Positions 52,691 to 61,592 are shown, counted from the first letter of the stretch. The stretch: 64,000 nt of DNA from Halonotius pteroides (GCF_003605635.1 NZ_QMDW01000011.1:1-64000); one strand, 5' to 3'. The notes: generated by a model from the sequence alone, not told the origin. Numbers and translations: made by a program.

Positions 52691-53945
52691 AACCAGAGGT
52701 CTGCGACGTCTGGTAACGGGGCTTGTCCGTGAACTCGGCCTCAAACCTATCAGGGTGGGCGGTAAATCCACCACTTAGCGTCACAGTTCCAGACTTCAGG
52801 GCAAGCTGACTGTTGCCCGTCCGCCGAGACGACTGTTGGCCCCGACGGACATACCGTAGACCGATGTTCTTCGCCGCATTGTAATCGGCGTTCGCTTCTG
52901 ACTCACACTTCACGCACCGGAAGTTGTTTCGGGTCGTACGATTCTCGTCGGCAGTGAATCCACACTCGGCGCACCGTGTTGACGTATACGCTGAACCAAC
53001 CTGCTTCACTGAGATGCCTTCCGCTTCGGCTTTGTATTCAACCTGCTCGTACAGCGTTCGGAATGCCCACTTGTGCCCCCACGACGCACCCGTTCGGTCG
53101 CGGATGTCAGTCAGATCCTCGAACGCAATCACATCACACTCGTACCTGAGTGCTTCGTCCACTATCGCGTTCGACGCTTGGTGAAGCACGTCGCGGATGT
53201 AGCGAAGTTCGCGTCCACTTGATTGTTCAAGCGTTCGGTGGGCACTTCGTGTTCCTGTCTGCTGGAGTCCAGCACGCACCTTCTCAAACTCGCGGAGGTT
53301 GTGGGTCAAATCCCGCCCGCTGCAAAACCGAGCGGTACTAGTGACAGCGAGGTTTTCGATACCGAGATCAACCCCGAGAACCGTTCCGTCCTCTGCGGTA
53401 TCTCTCTCGGTGTCGTCTTTAGCTCGGCGGAAGCCGATGTGCAAGAAATAGTCGCCGTCACGGACGGTGAGCGTACTTTCGGTGATGCTCCATTTATCAG
53501 AATCAAGGTATTGATGTTGGTATCCATTATCGGCGTGAGGGAGTGCAAGTGGACACCGAACGCGACTCTCTGTGGTGGAAAGTGACACCGTATCGTCGTC
53601 AAACAGGGTCATAGTTCGGGTGTCATACTTCACCGTGGGTGCGGTGAAAGTTGGCTTACTGACTTTTTTGCCTTTAAACCGGCGTTCAATACAGCCGGTG
53701 ATGGCTTGTGAAGCTTGGTGAGTGGCGAGAATCGCGTGTTGACTACCGAGGTCGGTGTGCTCGCGCACGTTGTCGTAGGCGAGGGGCTGTACGTCGCTTT
53801 TCGCGTTGCAATTACCCCACGCCATGTCTGTGGCAATTTGGCAACCGCGCTTCCACTCGGAGATGGTCTCTTCGAGGAGGTTTTGTTGCTCGTCTGAGAC
53901 TTCAAGACGAGTGATTGCCGTCCGACGAATGTAGTCTTCTGCCAC
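52689..53945 (-). CDS. tnpB: TnpB, RNA-guided nuclease of an IS200/IS605 element
   Basis: This 418-residue protein has all RuvC parts: Asp in GVDLGIENLAV (RuvC-I), Glu in VIAFEDLTDIR (RuvC-II) and Asp in ANADYNAAKNI (RuvC-III), plus a zinc finger CAECGFTADENRTTRNN...CVKC between II and III. It should be active. I chose the GTG at 53945 because a box A (AAGTATAAATATC on the minus strand, 53966-53978) lies 28 nt upstream; in-frame codons up to 54005 run into the TATA box itself. TnpB cuts DNA next to a target motif, guided by the RNA from the element's end. Confidence 0.93.
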   Translation of the reverse strand: MAEDYIRRTAITRLEVSDEQQNLLEETISEWKRGCQIATDMAWGNCNAKSDVQPLAYDNVREHTDLGSQHAILATHQASQAITGCIERRFKGKKVSKPTFTAPTVKYDTRTMTLFDDDTVSLSTTESRVRCPLALPHADNGYQHQYLDSDKWSITESTLTVRDGDYFLHIGFRRAKDDTERDTAEDGTVLGVDLGIENLAVTSTARFCSGRDLTHNLREFEKVRAGLQQTGTRSAHRTLEQSSGRELRYIRDVLHQASNAIVDEALRYECDVIAFEDLTDIRDRTGASWGHKWAFRTLYEQVEYKAEAEGISVKQVGSAYTSTRCAECGFTADENRTTRNNFRCVKCESEANADYNAAKNIGLRYVRRGQQSSRRTGNSQLALKSGTVTLSGGFTAHPDRFEAEFTDKPRYQTSQTSG

Positions 53946-54151
53946 AGTTTCAATGTGGTAGTGTGGATATTTATACTTAGTGTTTGTAATGATGTGAACG
54001 CGCACCTCCCATCCCTACTTGTTCTCCGCTCGTTCCGTGGAGATCGTGTGGAACCGAAGGTTCCGCTGACCATGCAAACGGCGAATACGTGAGCAGAAGC
54101 GGACTCCGCTTTACCGTAAAGTTGAATCGCTGACCGTCCTCATAGTAGGTA

Positions 54152-55387
54152 ATGGCTGTACCTGATCTCGCCGACTCCCCACCTGTCCGCCGGCTGGCTG
54201 ACTGGAACGACCAGCGGCTTCGGTCGCTTGCGGCAACCCACGACACGCCGCTGTACGTTATCGATATCGACCGCGTGCAGGCAAATTACCAACGATTTTT
54301 GTCGGCGTTTCCTGACGCTCACGTCATGTACGCCGCGAAAGCCCACACCGGACAGTCTGTCCTCTCGGCCCTGCTTGACGTTGGTGCCGATATCGAGTGT
54401 GCGGCCGGCGGCGAGATCAAACGGGCAATCGAGGCCGGTGCCGATCCCAACACCCTCCAGTACACCGCGGTCAATCCGCCGGCCCACGATCTCGACTATG
54501 CCGTCGATCTCGCCGCCGACGCGCCGGGCCTGACGATCACGATCGGCGCGACCGACACCCTCGATCGGCTCGCCGAACGCGACTACGACGGCCGCGTTGC
54601 GATCCGGATCAACCCCGGAATCGGCACCGGCCACCACGAGAAGGTCGCCACCGGCAACGACGCCAAGTTCGGGATTCCCTACGAGCAAGTGCCGGCGGTC
54701 GCCGAGCGCGTCCGCGAGGAATTCGACCTCGTCGGCCTCCACTCCCACGCTGGCAGCGGTGTGCTGACCGACGATCTCGAAGATCACTGTGAGGCTATCG
54801 AACGCGTCGGCGAGATGGCCCGCCGCGTCGGCGACCTCGAGTTCGTCGACGTTGGCGGCGGGTTTGGCGTTCCATACCACGAGGACGAACCGCCGCTTGA
54901 TCTTGTAAAAACAGGCGAGATGGTCAGAGACGCTGTCGGCGACATCGACGCGCAACTCAAATTAGAGCCCGGGCGGTATATCGTCGCCGATGCGGGGCTC
55001 ATTCTGACGACCGTCAACACGATCAAGGAGACCCCGGCAGCGACCGTCGTCGGCGTCGACGCCAGCCTCGCCACGCTGATTCGCCCGGCGATGTTCGGCT
55101 CCTACCATCCGATGCGGAACGTCACCGCGCCCGACCGCGCGGCCGACCCCGTCACTGTCGGTGGGCCGGTCTGTACGAGCGCGGACGTGTTTGCGACCGA
55201 CCGTCCCATTGCACGTCCCGAGCGGAACGATATCCTTGCGATCGGCAACGCCGGCTCCTACGGCTACGAACTCGCCAGCCAGTTCCACTCCCAGCCGCGG
55301 CCCGCCGAAGTCGCGCTTGACGATGGTGATGACCGCGTCGTTCGACGACGTGAAACGCTCGACGATGTGACGCGAGTCGAACAGTGA
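54152..55387 (+). CDS. lysA: diaminopimelate decarboxylase
   Basis: This 411-residue PLP enzyme converts meso-diaminopimelate to lysine. Visible: the PLP Lys in MYAAKAHTGQ (about residue 54), HSHAGSGV, and the C-terminal CTSADVF and NAGSYGYELASQFHS. The ATG at 54152 starts MAVPDLADSPPVRRL. It overlaps the next gene by 4 nt. Its upstream region is the end of the TnpB element; no convincing box A of its own was seen within 60 nt. Confidence 0.95.
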   Translation: MAVPDLADSPPVRRLADWNDQRLRSLAATHDTPLYVIDIDRVQANYQRFLSAFPDAHVMYAAKAHTGQSVLSALLDVGADIECAAGGEIKRAIEAGADPNTLQYTAVNPPAHDLDYAVDLAADAPGLTITIGATDTLDRLAERDYDGRVAIRINPGIGTGHHEKVATGNDAKFGIPYEQVPAVAERVREEFDLVGLHSHAGSGVLTDDLEDHCEAIERVGEMARRVGDLEFVDVGGGFGVPYHEDEPPLDLVKTGEMVRDAVGDIDAQLKLEPGRYIVADAGLILTTVNTIKETPAATVVGVDASLATLIRPAMFGSYHPMRNVTAPDRAADPVTVGGPVCTSADVFATDRPIARPERNDILAIGNAGSYGYELASQFHSQPRPAEVALDDGDDRVVRRRETLDDVTRVEQ

Positions 55388-56508
55388 CCGCGGCAACGGC
55401 CGGCTTCGATATCGAAGCCTTCCACGCCAACGCCGTCCAAACCCCATCCGACGAGCGCGTTGATGAGATGCGCGACCTTCTCGTCGCGACGCTGACAGAC
55501 GCAGGCCATCCGCCACGTGTTGATGATGACGGCAATGTCGTCGTCAGTCGCGGCGCGGGTGACGCTGTCGGCGACGACACAACCCGCGACGACCCGGCGA
55601 GCCCGCATCTCGTGCTTAACACCCACATTGATACTGTCGCTCCGCATATCGCCTACGAGCGCGACGGCGACACCGTCGGCGGGCGAGGTGCCTGCGACGC
55701 GAAGGGCCCGCTGGCAGCGTTGCTCGCGGCGTTTTTACGAGCCGACCCCGACGAGGGCACACTCACGCTGGCGATCACACCCGATGAGGAGACTACCCAA
55801 CTCGGCGCGGCCGCCCTTGCCGACCGACTGTCGGCCGATGGCTTCATCATCGGCGAGCCGACCGATCTCGATGTCTGTATCGCCGCCCGCGGGCAGTGTG
55901 AAGCCGAGATCACGGTGTCGGGCGCCGGCGGCCACGCGGCCAGCGTTTCAGCCGACGACAATCCCGTTTTCGGCCTTAAACACGTGCTGGCGGGGCTTGC
56001 GAGTTACGACGATGTGGTTGCTCCCACCAGCCACGAGCTCCTTGGCGACCCGGAACTCACCCCGACGATCGTCACCGGTGGCGACACGCCAAACCGCGTG
56101 CCGGATGCGTGTCGACTCACTGTTGACCGCCGGAGCGTCCCGCCGGAAACAAGCGAAGACTTCGCGTCGTCGCTGGCGACACATCTCGCCGAACAGGTGC
56201 CCGACGAGCAGACTGTTTCAGTTGACCTCATTGACCCAGAGACACCGTTTCCCGATCCCTTTGTCACCGACAACGACGCCGCCATCGTCGACGCGCTCCA
56301 GACCGCCAGCGGCGGCGACGTGCGAGCCTTTGGGGCGGCAACGGAGGCCTCTCATTTTGCGCCGACCGCGCCGACGGTCGTTTTCGGGCCGGGCGTGTTG
56401 GCCGACGACGAGGGCGCGGTCGCCCACGCAGACCGAGAATACGTTCGCCTCGCCGATGTGCGGGCGGCCGCCGATGCCGTGACGGCTGCTCTCGACACGC
56501 TGTACTGA
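55384..56508 (+). CDS. dapE: succinyl-diaminopimelate desuccinylase-like M20 peptidase
   Basis: This 374-residue zinc peptidase has the M20 motifs NTHIDTV (zinc His and Asp), GRGACDAKGPLAA (bridging Asp), TPDEETTQLGA (catalytic Glu) and EASHF near the end. The GTG start at 55384 overlaps the lysA stop. Together with dapD and the gene order this indicates the desuccinylation step; another M20 specificity cannot be excluded. No dapF lies between lysA and dapE or after dapE. Confidence 0.9.
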   Translation: MTAATAGFDIEAFHANAVQTPSDERVDEMRDLLVATLTDAGHPPRVDDDGNVVVSRGAGDAVGDDTTRDDPASPHLVLNTHIDTVAPHIAYERDGDTVGGRGACDAKGPLAALLAAFLRADPDEGTLTLAITPDEETTQLGAAALADRLSADGFIIGEPTDLDVCIAARGQCEAEITVSGAGGHAASVSADDNPVFGLKHVLAGLASYDDVVAPTSHELLGDPELTPTIVTGGDTPNRVPDACRLTVDRRSVPPETSEDFASSLATHLAEQVPDEQTVSVDLIDPETPFPDPFVTDNDAAIVDALQTASGGDVRAFGAATEASHFAPTAPTVVFGPGVLADDEGAVAHADREYVRLADVRAAADAVTAALDTLY

Positions 56509-56574
56509 GACCGTCGCGGTCATCGCGTCGATCGTGTAGACACGCTTATTAGTAATCATTCAATACTTTCGACA

Positions 56575-58131
56575 ATGTCAACGCTTCGCGTGCTGCATGT
56601 CGGGCCGGCTGCCCCACCCGACACGCTCACCAACGGGGCTGAGCCGGCGGCGGCCGACACCGATTTCTCGGTCGCCAGTGCCGACACGGCTGACGCGGGA
56701 CTGCGTGCCTACGAGGCCGAGCATGCGGACTGTCTCGTCGTTGAACCACCGCTTGAGAATGATATCGTCGACTTTCTCTCTCGGATCCGCGAGCGCGATC
56801 CGGAGCTCCCGATTCTCCTCTTTGCCTCACCGGATGATATCGATGTTGTGAGCCAGGTGTTGGCTGCCGGGGCCGACTACGTACCGAAAACTGACGGCGA
56901 CAGCGAGGCCGAACTGTTGGCCGCCCGCATCGAGACGCTGGGCGGTGTCGGCGGCGAGCATCACTCCGCGGATCCGTGGCGACAGTCGACGGCAGCGATC
57001 TCGCGGCTGTACTCGATTACGAACCAATCGGAGCTCTCCTTTTCTGAGAAGCTTAATCGCGCCCTTGCGGTCGGCACCGCTGAACTCGGCTACCCGTTTG
57101 GGTATGCGACCCGGATCGAAAACAGCGATGTCGAGGTGTTGGCCGTCGCCGGGGAGCACGACGACATCGCCGTCGGGCAGACGACCGCGCTATCCGACAA
57201 CTACTGCCAACTGACGATCGCCGAAAACGAACCCGTCGCCATCGGCAACGCCGGCACCGACGACGCGCTCGCAGCACTTCCAGCGTACACCGAAATGGGG
57301 TTGGCGTGTTACGTGGGCGCGCCGATCACCGTCGACGGCGAGGTGTATGGCTCGCTGTGTTTTGCCGGCAACGACCCCCGCGATCCGAAGTTGATCGAAG
57401 CACAAAAGCTGACCGTAAAGACGCTGGCCCAATGGGTTGGCTACGAGCTCGAACGCAGCCAGCGCGAACAGGAGCTCAAACGCCAGATCGACCGACTTGA
57501 GGAGTTTTCCCATATCGTCTCGCATGACCTCCGAAACCCCCTGAACGTCGCCCAGGGTCGGCTTGAGATCGCCCAATCCGAATATGACAGCCCACATCTC
57601 GATACCGTGGTCGACGCCCTTGATCGAATGGAGGATATCATCGAGGATACGCTCATGCTTGCCCGGCAGGGGCAATCCGTCGACAACATCGAGCCCGTTG
57701 AGATCACCGACCTTGTCAACGACTGCTGGGATGTTATCGAAAGCCCCACCGCTGAACTCCGTGTGGTCGATGATTTCACCGTTCACGGCGACCGAAACCG
57801 GCTCTCTCACGTCTTCGAGAACCTCTTTCGGAACGCGATCGATCACAATGAGGGGTCGATCACGATCCGTGTTGGCCTGAAAAATGTGATGTACACAAAC
57901 ACGCGCGCGCCAGACAGCGGCACCTTCAGCTTCTTTGTTGAAGACGACGGCTGTGGGGTGCCGGAAGGCCGTCGGGAATCCGTTTTCGATGCCGGCGAGA
58001 CGACCCGCAAGGACGGCACCGGGTTTGGCCTTCCGATCGTCAAACAGATCGCCGAAGCCCACGGCTGGGAGATTGGACTCACCGATAGCTTCGATGGCGG
58101 GGCGCGCTTCGAGTTTACAAGCGTCAGATGA
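56575..58131 (+). CDS. hybrid sensor histidine kinase (receiver-like, GAF, HisKA, HATPase)
   Basis: This 518-residue cytosolic kinase has an N-terminal receiver-like domain (about 1-125; it lacks a clear phosphoacceptor: LVVEPPLENDI replaces it), a GAF domain (about 140-290, GAPITVDGEVYGSLCF), an H-box FSHIVSHDLRNPLN (His near 316) and an ATPase with NLFRNAIDHN, DDGCGVPE and GTGFGLPIVKQ. It presumably senses a small ligand or redox signal through GAF. No response regulator is adjacent. Box A CTTATTAGTAA lies about 25 nt before the ATG. Confidence 0.9.
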   Translation: MSTLRVLHVGPAAPPDTLTNGAEPAAADTDFSVASADTADAGLRAYEAEHADCLVVEPPLENDIVDFLSRIRERDPELPILLFASPDDIDVVSQVLAAGADYVPKTDGDSEAELLAARIETLGGVGGEHHSADPWRQSTAAISRLYSITNQSELSFSEKLNRALAVGTAELGYPFGYATRIENSDVEVLAVAGEHDDIAVGQTTALSDNYCQLTIAENEPVAIGNAGTDDALAALPAYTEMGLACYVGAPITVDGEVYGSLCFAGNDPRDPKLIEAQKLTVKTLAQWVGYELERSQREQELKRQIDRLEEFSHIVSHDLRNPLNVAQGRLEIAQSEYDSPHLDTVVDALDRMEDIIEDTLMLARQGQSVDNIEPVEITDLVNDCWDVIESPTAELRVVDDFTVHGDRNRLSHVFENLFRNAIDHNEGSITIRVGLKNVMYTNTRAPDSGTFSFFVEDDGCGVPEGRRESVFDAGETTRKDGTGFGLPIVKQIAEAHGWEIGLTDSFDGGARFEFTSVR

Positions 58132-58135
58132 GACT

Positions 58136-58588
58136 CTACGCCGTCGACTCGTCAGTGTCGTCGTCAGCGGTGTCGTCGTTGTCCTGCTTGTCTGCTGTCT
58201 CGTTTTCACCGTCGCCGTCGTTGTGGTCAGCTGCCTCGTCATCGTCGCCATCGGCAGCCTCGTCGACAGCGTTGGCCGTTTCCTCGGGTGTGTGGTCACC
58301 GTCGCCGTGATGTTTCGGTTCGGCTTCCGCAAGCCCGGCCTGCCCTTGAGCGTACACCGGCTTCGTCTTTTCATCGCCGGCGATCGCCTTTGCCGAGATA
58401 TACGTCAGAATCGCTAGGGCGACGAATGGGACGACCATCAGTCCAAGCATCACGCCGGAGGTTCTGACGTTGAAGCCCCACGGTGTGACCACGACGAAGA
58501 GCGCGATGAAAAACAGAATAATCCCTAGTGGGATGAAGTTGACCACCAGATCGAGCATCGTTTCTCGATCGAAGATCTTGGCTTCCAT
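58136..58588 (-). CDS. two-helix membrane protein with acidic tail (DUF6684-like)
   Basis: This 150-residue protein has two transmembrane helices (about 12-36 and 45-68) and a C-terminal, Asp/Glu/His-rich tail of about 70 residues of low complexity. The start LDLVVNFIPLGIILFF matches short haloarchaeal proteins coded near terminal oxidases. The ATG at 58588 is used. It and the next gene on the same strand may be one operon (about 50 nt apart). Confidence 0.75.
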   Translation of the reverse strand: MEAKIFDRETMLDLVVNFIPLGIILFFIALFVVVTPWGFNVRTSGVMLGLMVVPFVALAILTYISAKAIAGDEKTKPVYAQGQAGLAEAEPKHHGDGDHTPEETANAVDEAADGDDDEAADHNDGDGENETADKQDNDDTADDDTDESTA

Positions 58589-58637
58589 ACTATCTGATAC
58601 CTTAGGACGCACAAATAGGTTTCCGGTTTGGATCGAG

Positions 58638-59015
58638 TTAGGCCGGCTGGCGGCGATTCGGAACGAGCAGCGTGCCGGCGATAACGCCGGCGAGTAGCAC
58701 GGCTGCACTGGCCAAGACAGCGTAGGCCCGCATCGTCATGTCGGCTCCGACCCGTGGGTTGACATAGAGAATGGCCCCGCCGAGGCTGACCAGTAGGATA
58801 GCCATCACCCCAAGGGCACGCCACGGTGTTTCGATGTAACCGGCTTCTTGGAGCATCCCGGCGAGACAGCCACAGAACAGCAGTAATCCGCCAACGGCAA
58901 TCGGCAACACGTTGAACACGAGCCCGATCTCGGAGATCGGCACGCCGAGGGCGATAAACAGCGGCCACGGGCTTGCCTTGCGGTACTGCTCGCTGAGTCC
59001 CGGCGTCTCGTCCAT
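58638..59015 (-). CDS. four-helix membrane protein (haloarchaeal cox-cluster type)
   Basis: This 125-residue protein has four hydrophobic segments and a start MDETPGLSEQYRKASPWPLF that resembles the proteins called cox cluster protein in haloarchaea. Function unknown; probably in oxidase assembly. It precedes the two-helix gene on the same strand. Confidence 0.75.
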   Translation of the reverse strand: MDETPGLSEQYRKASPWPLFIALGVPISEIGLVFNVLPIAVGGLLLFCGCLAGMLQEAGYIETPWRALGVMAILLVSLGGAILYVNPRVGADMTMRAYAVLASAAVLLAGVIAGTLLVPNRRQPA

Positions 59016-59074
59016 GGGTGTGTTAGTGGGTGCAGGCTAAAACGCGCTTCGGAAGCAACAGCGGGTGGTTGGAG

Positions 59075-59278
59075 CTACGGTAGTGTCACACCGTGTCGGC
59101 TCAGAAAGTCGCTGGCGGCTTTGATCTCGATGGGGCTGCCGATGATCCGGCACGGTTGGCCCTCCGGTTGGATAACAGTCACCGTGTGTTCGGCTTCGAG
59201 ATCATCCTGAATCCCCTCCAGGGAACGACAGGGGAGTTCGATCTGCGTGCTGTCACGCAGTCGGGTTGGGTTCGGCAT
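59075..59278 (-). CDS. small conserved haloarchaeal protein (VNG_1110C-like)
   Basis: This 67-residue soluble protein has the pattern LRDSTQIELPCRSLEGIQDDL, EAEHTVTVIQPEGQPCRIIGSP and a C-terminal helix IKAASDFLSRHG. I recall it as a haloarchaeal family named after VNG_1110C. No function is known. The ATG at 59278 is preceded by AT-rich DNA. Confidence 0.72.
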   Translation of the reverse strand: MPNPTRLRDSTQIELPCRSLEGIQDDLEAEHTVTVIQPEGQPCRIIGSPIEIKAASDFLSRHGVTLP

Positions 59279-59423
59279 ATCAGCTCATTTGAATGTTGGG
59301 CGGACAGCGTATAATGATACCGAAGTCGTTGTTTGTGCTCTCTCGTGTGGTTGAGTTGCTTTTGCGTACGCCGTGTTATCGACTGTACACAGTATTTCCG
59401 TTCGCACTCGCCGTTACTGTTTT

Positions 59424-59443
59424 TAATACACATCTAATACACA
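59424..59443. promoter_or_regulatory. direct repeats over the mazEF promoter
   Basis: Two copies of TAATACACA (59424-59432 and 59435-59443), 11 bp apart (one helical turn), overlap the box A TTTTTAATAC, just before the antitoxin start at 59449. This suits binding by a ribbon-helix-helix dimer on one face of the DNA. Confidence 0.5.
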
Positions 59444-59448
59444 CAAGT

Positions 59449-59685
59449 ATGGAACGCAAGAATATTACAATCCGCGAAGATCAGGCCGCGTGGATCGACA
59501 CCACCGACCGCAACCTTTCGCAACTTGTTCAAGCCGCGATCGATGACAAAATGGGGCCCAGTGACGACGAATTGGCTGCGGCGTATCAGGCCAACGCTGA
59601 GGATGCCGCCGAAACGGCCGAACAGTGGGCGACAGCCTCACGGGAGGCAACTGATCGTCTCGGTGAGCACCCGACCGACGGATGA
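59449..59685 (+). CDS. mazE: ribbon-helix-helix antitoxin of a MazF-type toxin
   Basis: This 78-residue protein has an N-terminal ribbon-helix-helix (RKNITIREDQAAWIDTTDRN, then LSQLVQAAIDDKM, about 2-37) and a helical tail (AAETAEQWATASREATDRL) that would bind the toxin. It overlaps the MazF gene by 4 nt. A box A about 25 nt upstream gives a leaderless start at 59449. Confidence 0.85.
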   Translation: MERKNITIREDQAAWIDTTDRNLSQLVQAAIDDKMGPSDDELAAAYQANAEDAAETAEQWATASREATDRLGEHPTDG

Positions 59686-60044
59686 CACCTCATCGTGGGG
59701 ATATCGTCCGCGTTGACCTCGGCGGCCCAGACGATGACGATACCCGGGGTAGTGAACTGTATAAATCGCGTCGAGCCGTCGTGATTCAAAACGATACTGG
59801 CAACAAGTTTTGCCCGACGACAATTGTTGCACCGCTCTCGAAAGGCCATACGGAGTACCCGTTTCACATCAACCTCCCTGGATCGATGGCTGAACTCGAA
59901 GTTGACTCCCATGTCCAACTCGATCAGATCCGGACAGTCGATATCGAGAACCGGATCACCGATCACTTTGGCCGTGTAACTGATAGCCAGCTGGCCGATA
60001 TCGATGATGCGATTCGTGTGTCGTTGGGGTTGTTGGATCGCTGA
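59682..60044 (+). CDS. mazF: MazF-family endoribonuclease toxin
   Basis: This 120-residue toxin has the MazF/PemK fold: RGDIVRVDLGGPDDDDTRGSE at the start, RRAVVIQNDTGNKFCPTTIVAP (catalytic Arg/Thr region), and LELDQIRTVDIENR near the end (VQLDQIRTVD). All expected conserved residues are present, so it looks active. It cleaves mRNA in the family. It overlaps its antitoxin (ATGA). Confidence 0.93.
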   Translation: MTPHRGDIVRVDLGGPDDDDTRGSELYKSRRAVVIQNDTGNKFCPTTIVAPLSKGHTEYPFHINLPGSMAELEVDSHVQLDQIRTVDIENRITDHFGRVTDSQLADIDDAIRVSLGLLDR

Positions 60045-60104
60045 GCCAGACCGCGACTCCCCGAATGAACAGCCTTTTCGACGGCGATAGTCCACTGATC
60101 GATA

Positions 60105-61214
60105 ATGGGACTGGAGGAGGAGATCGAATCGATCCGCGAGGAGATCGCCGAAACCCCGTACAACAAGTCGACGGAGGCCCATATCGGTCGGCTGAAGGCG
60201 AAACTCGCCGAAAAGAAGGAAAAACTCGAAAACCAGTCCTCCGCCGGCGGCGGTGGCGGCTATGCCGTCGAGAAACACGGCGACGCGACCGTCGCGCTTG
60301 TCGGCTTTCCCAGCGTCGGCAAATCGACGCTTATCAACGCGCTGACCAACGCCGACAGCGAAACCGGCTCCTACGAGTTTACCACGCTGGATGTCAATCC
60401 CGGGATGCTCAAATATCGCGGCGCGAACATCCAGATTCTCGATGTGCCCGGCCTGATCGAGGGCGCGGCCGACGGTCGTGGTGGTGGCCAAGAGGTGCTG
60501 TCGGTCGTTCGTACGGCCGACCTTGCTGTGTTCATGCTTTCTGTCTTTGAGATCGACCAGTACGAACGCCTGCGTGAGGAACTCTACAACAACAATATTC
60601 GGCTCGATACGGAGCCACCGAGCATCCACATCCGGCAGCGACACAAAAACGGAATTCAGGTCAACAAAAGCGACAGCGTCAGCCTTGACGAAAATACGAT
60701 CACGGAAGTGCTCCGACAGAACGGCTACGTCAACGCCGAGATCACGGTTCGTGGCGACCCTTCGATCGACGAGCTGGTTGACGGGATGATGGACAACCGG
60801 GTCTACATTCCCTCGATGGTGACGGTCAACAAAGCCGATCTGATCGATGAGGAGTACCTCCCGACCGTCCACGAGAATCTTCGGGAACACGACATTGACC
60901 CCGAGGAGTGTATCTTCATCAGTGCCGAAGAGGAGAAAGGCCTTGATGGCTTGACCGAGCGGGTCTGGGCTGAACTCGGCCTCGTTCGGATCTATATGGA
61001 CAAACCCAGCCGCGGCGTCGACTACGACGAACCACTGGTGTTGCGAGAGGGTGATACTGTCGGTGATGCTCTCACCAAACTCGGCGGCGAGTTTGCGGAT
61101 CGCTTTCGGTTCGCCCGCGTCAGCGGCCCGAGTGCGAAACATGACGAGCAGCAGGTCGGAACCGACCACGAACTGGCCGACGAGGACGTGTTGCGGATCA
61201 TCAAGAGTCGGTGA
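60105..61214 (+). CDS. DRG-family GTP-binding protein
   Basis: This 369-residue translational GTPase of the developmentally regulated (DRG/Rbg) group has an N-terminal coiled coil (IESIREEIAETPYNKSTEAH, Lys-rich), G1 GFPSVGKST (about 66-74), G3 DVPGLIEGA, G4 NKAD and a C-terminal TGS domain (YMDKPSRGVDYDEPLVL). In eukaryotes DRGs bind stalled ribosomes. Full length, highly conserved. The ATG at 60105 matches the family start MGLEEEIESI. Confidence 0.95.
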   Translation: MGLEEEIESIREEIAETPYNKSTEAHIGRLKAKLAEKKEKLENQSSAGGGGGYAVEKHGDATVALVGFPSVGKSTLINALTNADSETGSYEFTTLDVNPGMLKYRGANIQILDVPGLIEGAADGRGGGQEVLSVVRTADLAVFMLSVFEIDQYERLREELYNNNIRLDTEPPSIHIRQRHKNGIQVNKSDSVSLDENTITEVLRQNGYVNAEITVRGDPSIDELVDGMMDNRVYIPSMVTVNKADLIDEEYLPTVHENLREHDIDPEECIFISAEEEKGLDGLTERVWAELGLVRIYMDKPSRGVDYDEPLVLREGDTVGDALTKLGGEFADRFRFARVSGPSAKHDEQQVGTDHELADEDVLRIIKSR

Positions 61215-61259
61215 CGATTGTGGATCGCTTTTCGGTCGATCGTCGATAGACATAGGTAT

Positions 61260-61271
61260 TTGTGTACACAA
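61260..61271. promoter_or_regulatory. palindrome upstream of the RHH/PIN pair (putative operator)
   Basis: TTGTGTACACAA is a perfect 12-bp palindrome 10 nt before the antitoxin start, in the box A and start region. Such palindromes are commonly bound by ribbon-helix-helix repressors. Confidence 0.5.
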
Positions 61272-61280
61272 TATGTGTCT

Positions 61281-61592
61281 ATGAGCTCGAGTACTCGTGT
61301 CCACTTCAGAGCCCCTAAGCGGCTGATCGAACAGGCCGACGCACTTGCGGTCGCAGAGGACAAAAATCGAACCGATGTCCTCGTTGAGGCTCTTAGAACA
61401 TATTTGTCCGAGGCGAGCGATGAGGAGCGTATCCAGCAAGCGATTGCAAACGCCTACTACGAGGATCGCCTCGATTTCGAGCAGACGAAAGCCATTGTTG
61501 GCATGGAGACAGCTCAGAATTTTCGGGTGCTCAAACAGCAGCTGTCGGATGACACGATCAGCGAGGAGCTTGCTGACGCCATCGACGAATGA
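61281..61592 (+). CDS. ribbon-helix-helix antitoxin, partner of a PIN-like protein
   Basis: This 103-residue protein has an RHH domain (TRVHFRAPKRLIEQADALAV, then TDVLVEALRTYL) and a helical C-terminal half (EERIQQAIANAYYEDRLDF). It resembles antitoxins paired with DUF3368/PIN-like genes. It overlaps the PIN gene by 4 nt. The palindrome at 61260-61271 is a likely operator. Confidence 0.82.
   Translation: MSSSTRVHFRAPKRLIEQADALAVAEDKNRTDVLVEALRTYLSEASDEERIQQAIANAYYEDRLDFEQTKAIVGMETAQNFRVLKQQLSDDTISEELADAIDE

Larger units (their letters stand above)
52600..54140 (-). mobile_element. IS200/IS605-type element with a single tnpB (IS1341-like)
   Basis: A minus-strand tnpB (52689-53945) is flanked by hairpins: a 6-bp perfect stem at 54050-54064 (GGAACC/GGTTCC) upstream, and stems at 52667-52683 and 52619-52661 downstream. 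No TnpA transposase accompanies it, so it depends on TnpA elsewhere. Element limits are estimates, near 52600 and 54140. It separates the 550-residue membrane protein from lysA and ends about 12 nt before the lysA start, so its outer end may supply or disturb the lysA promoter. No target duplications are expected for this class. Confidence 0.7.
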
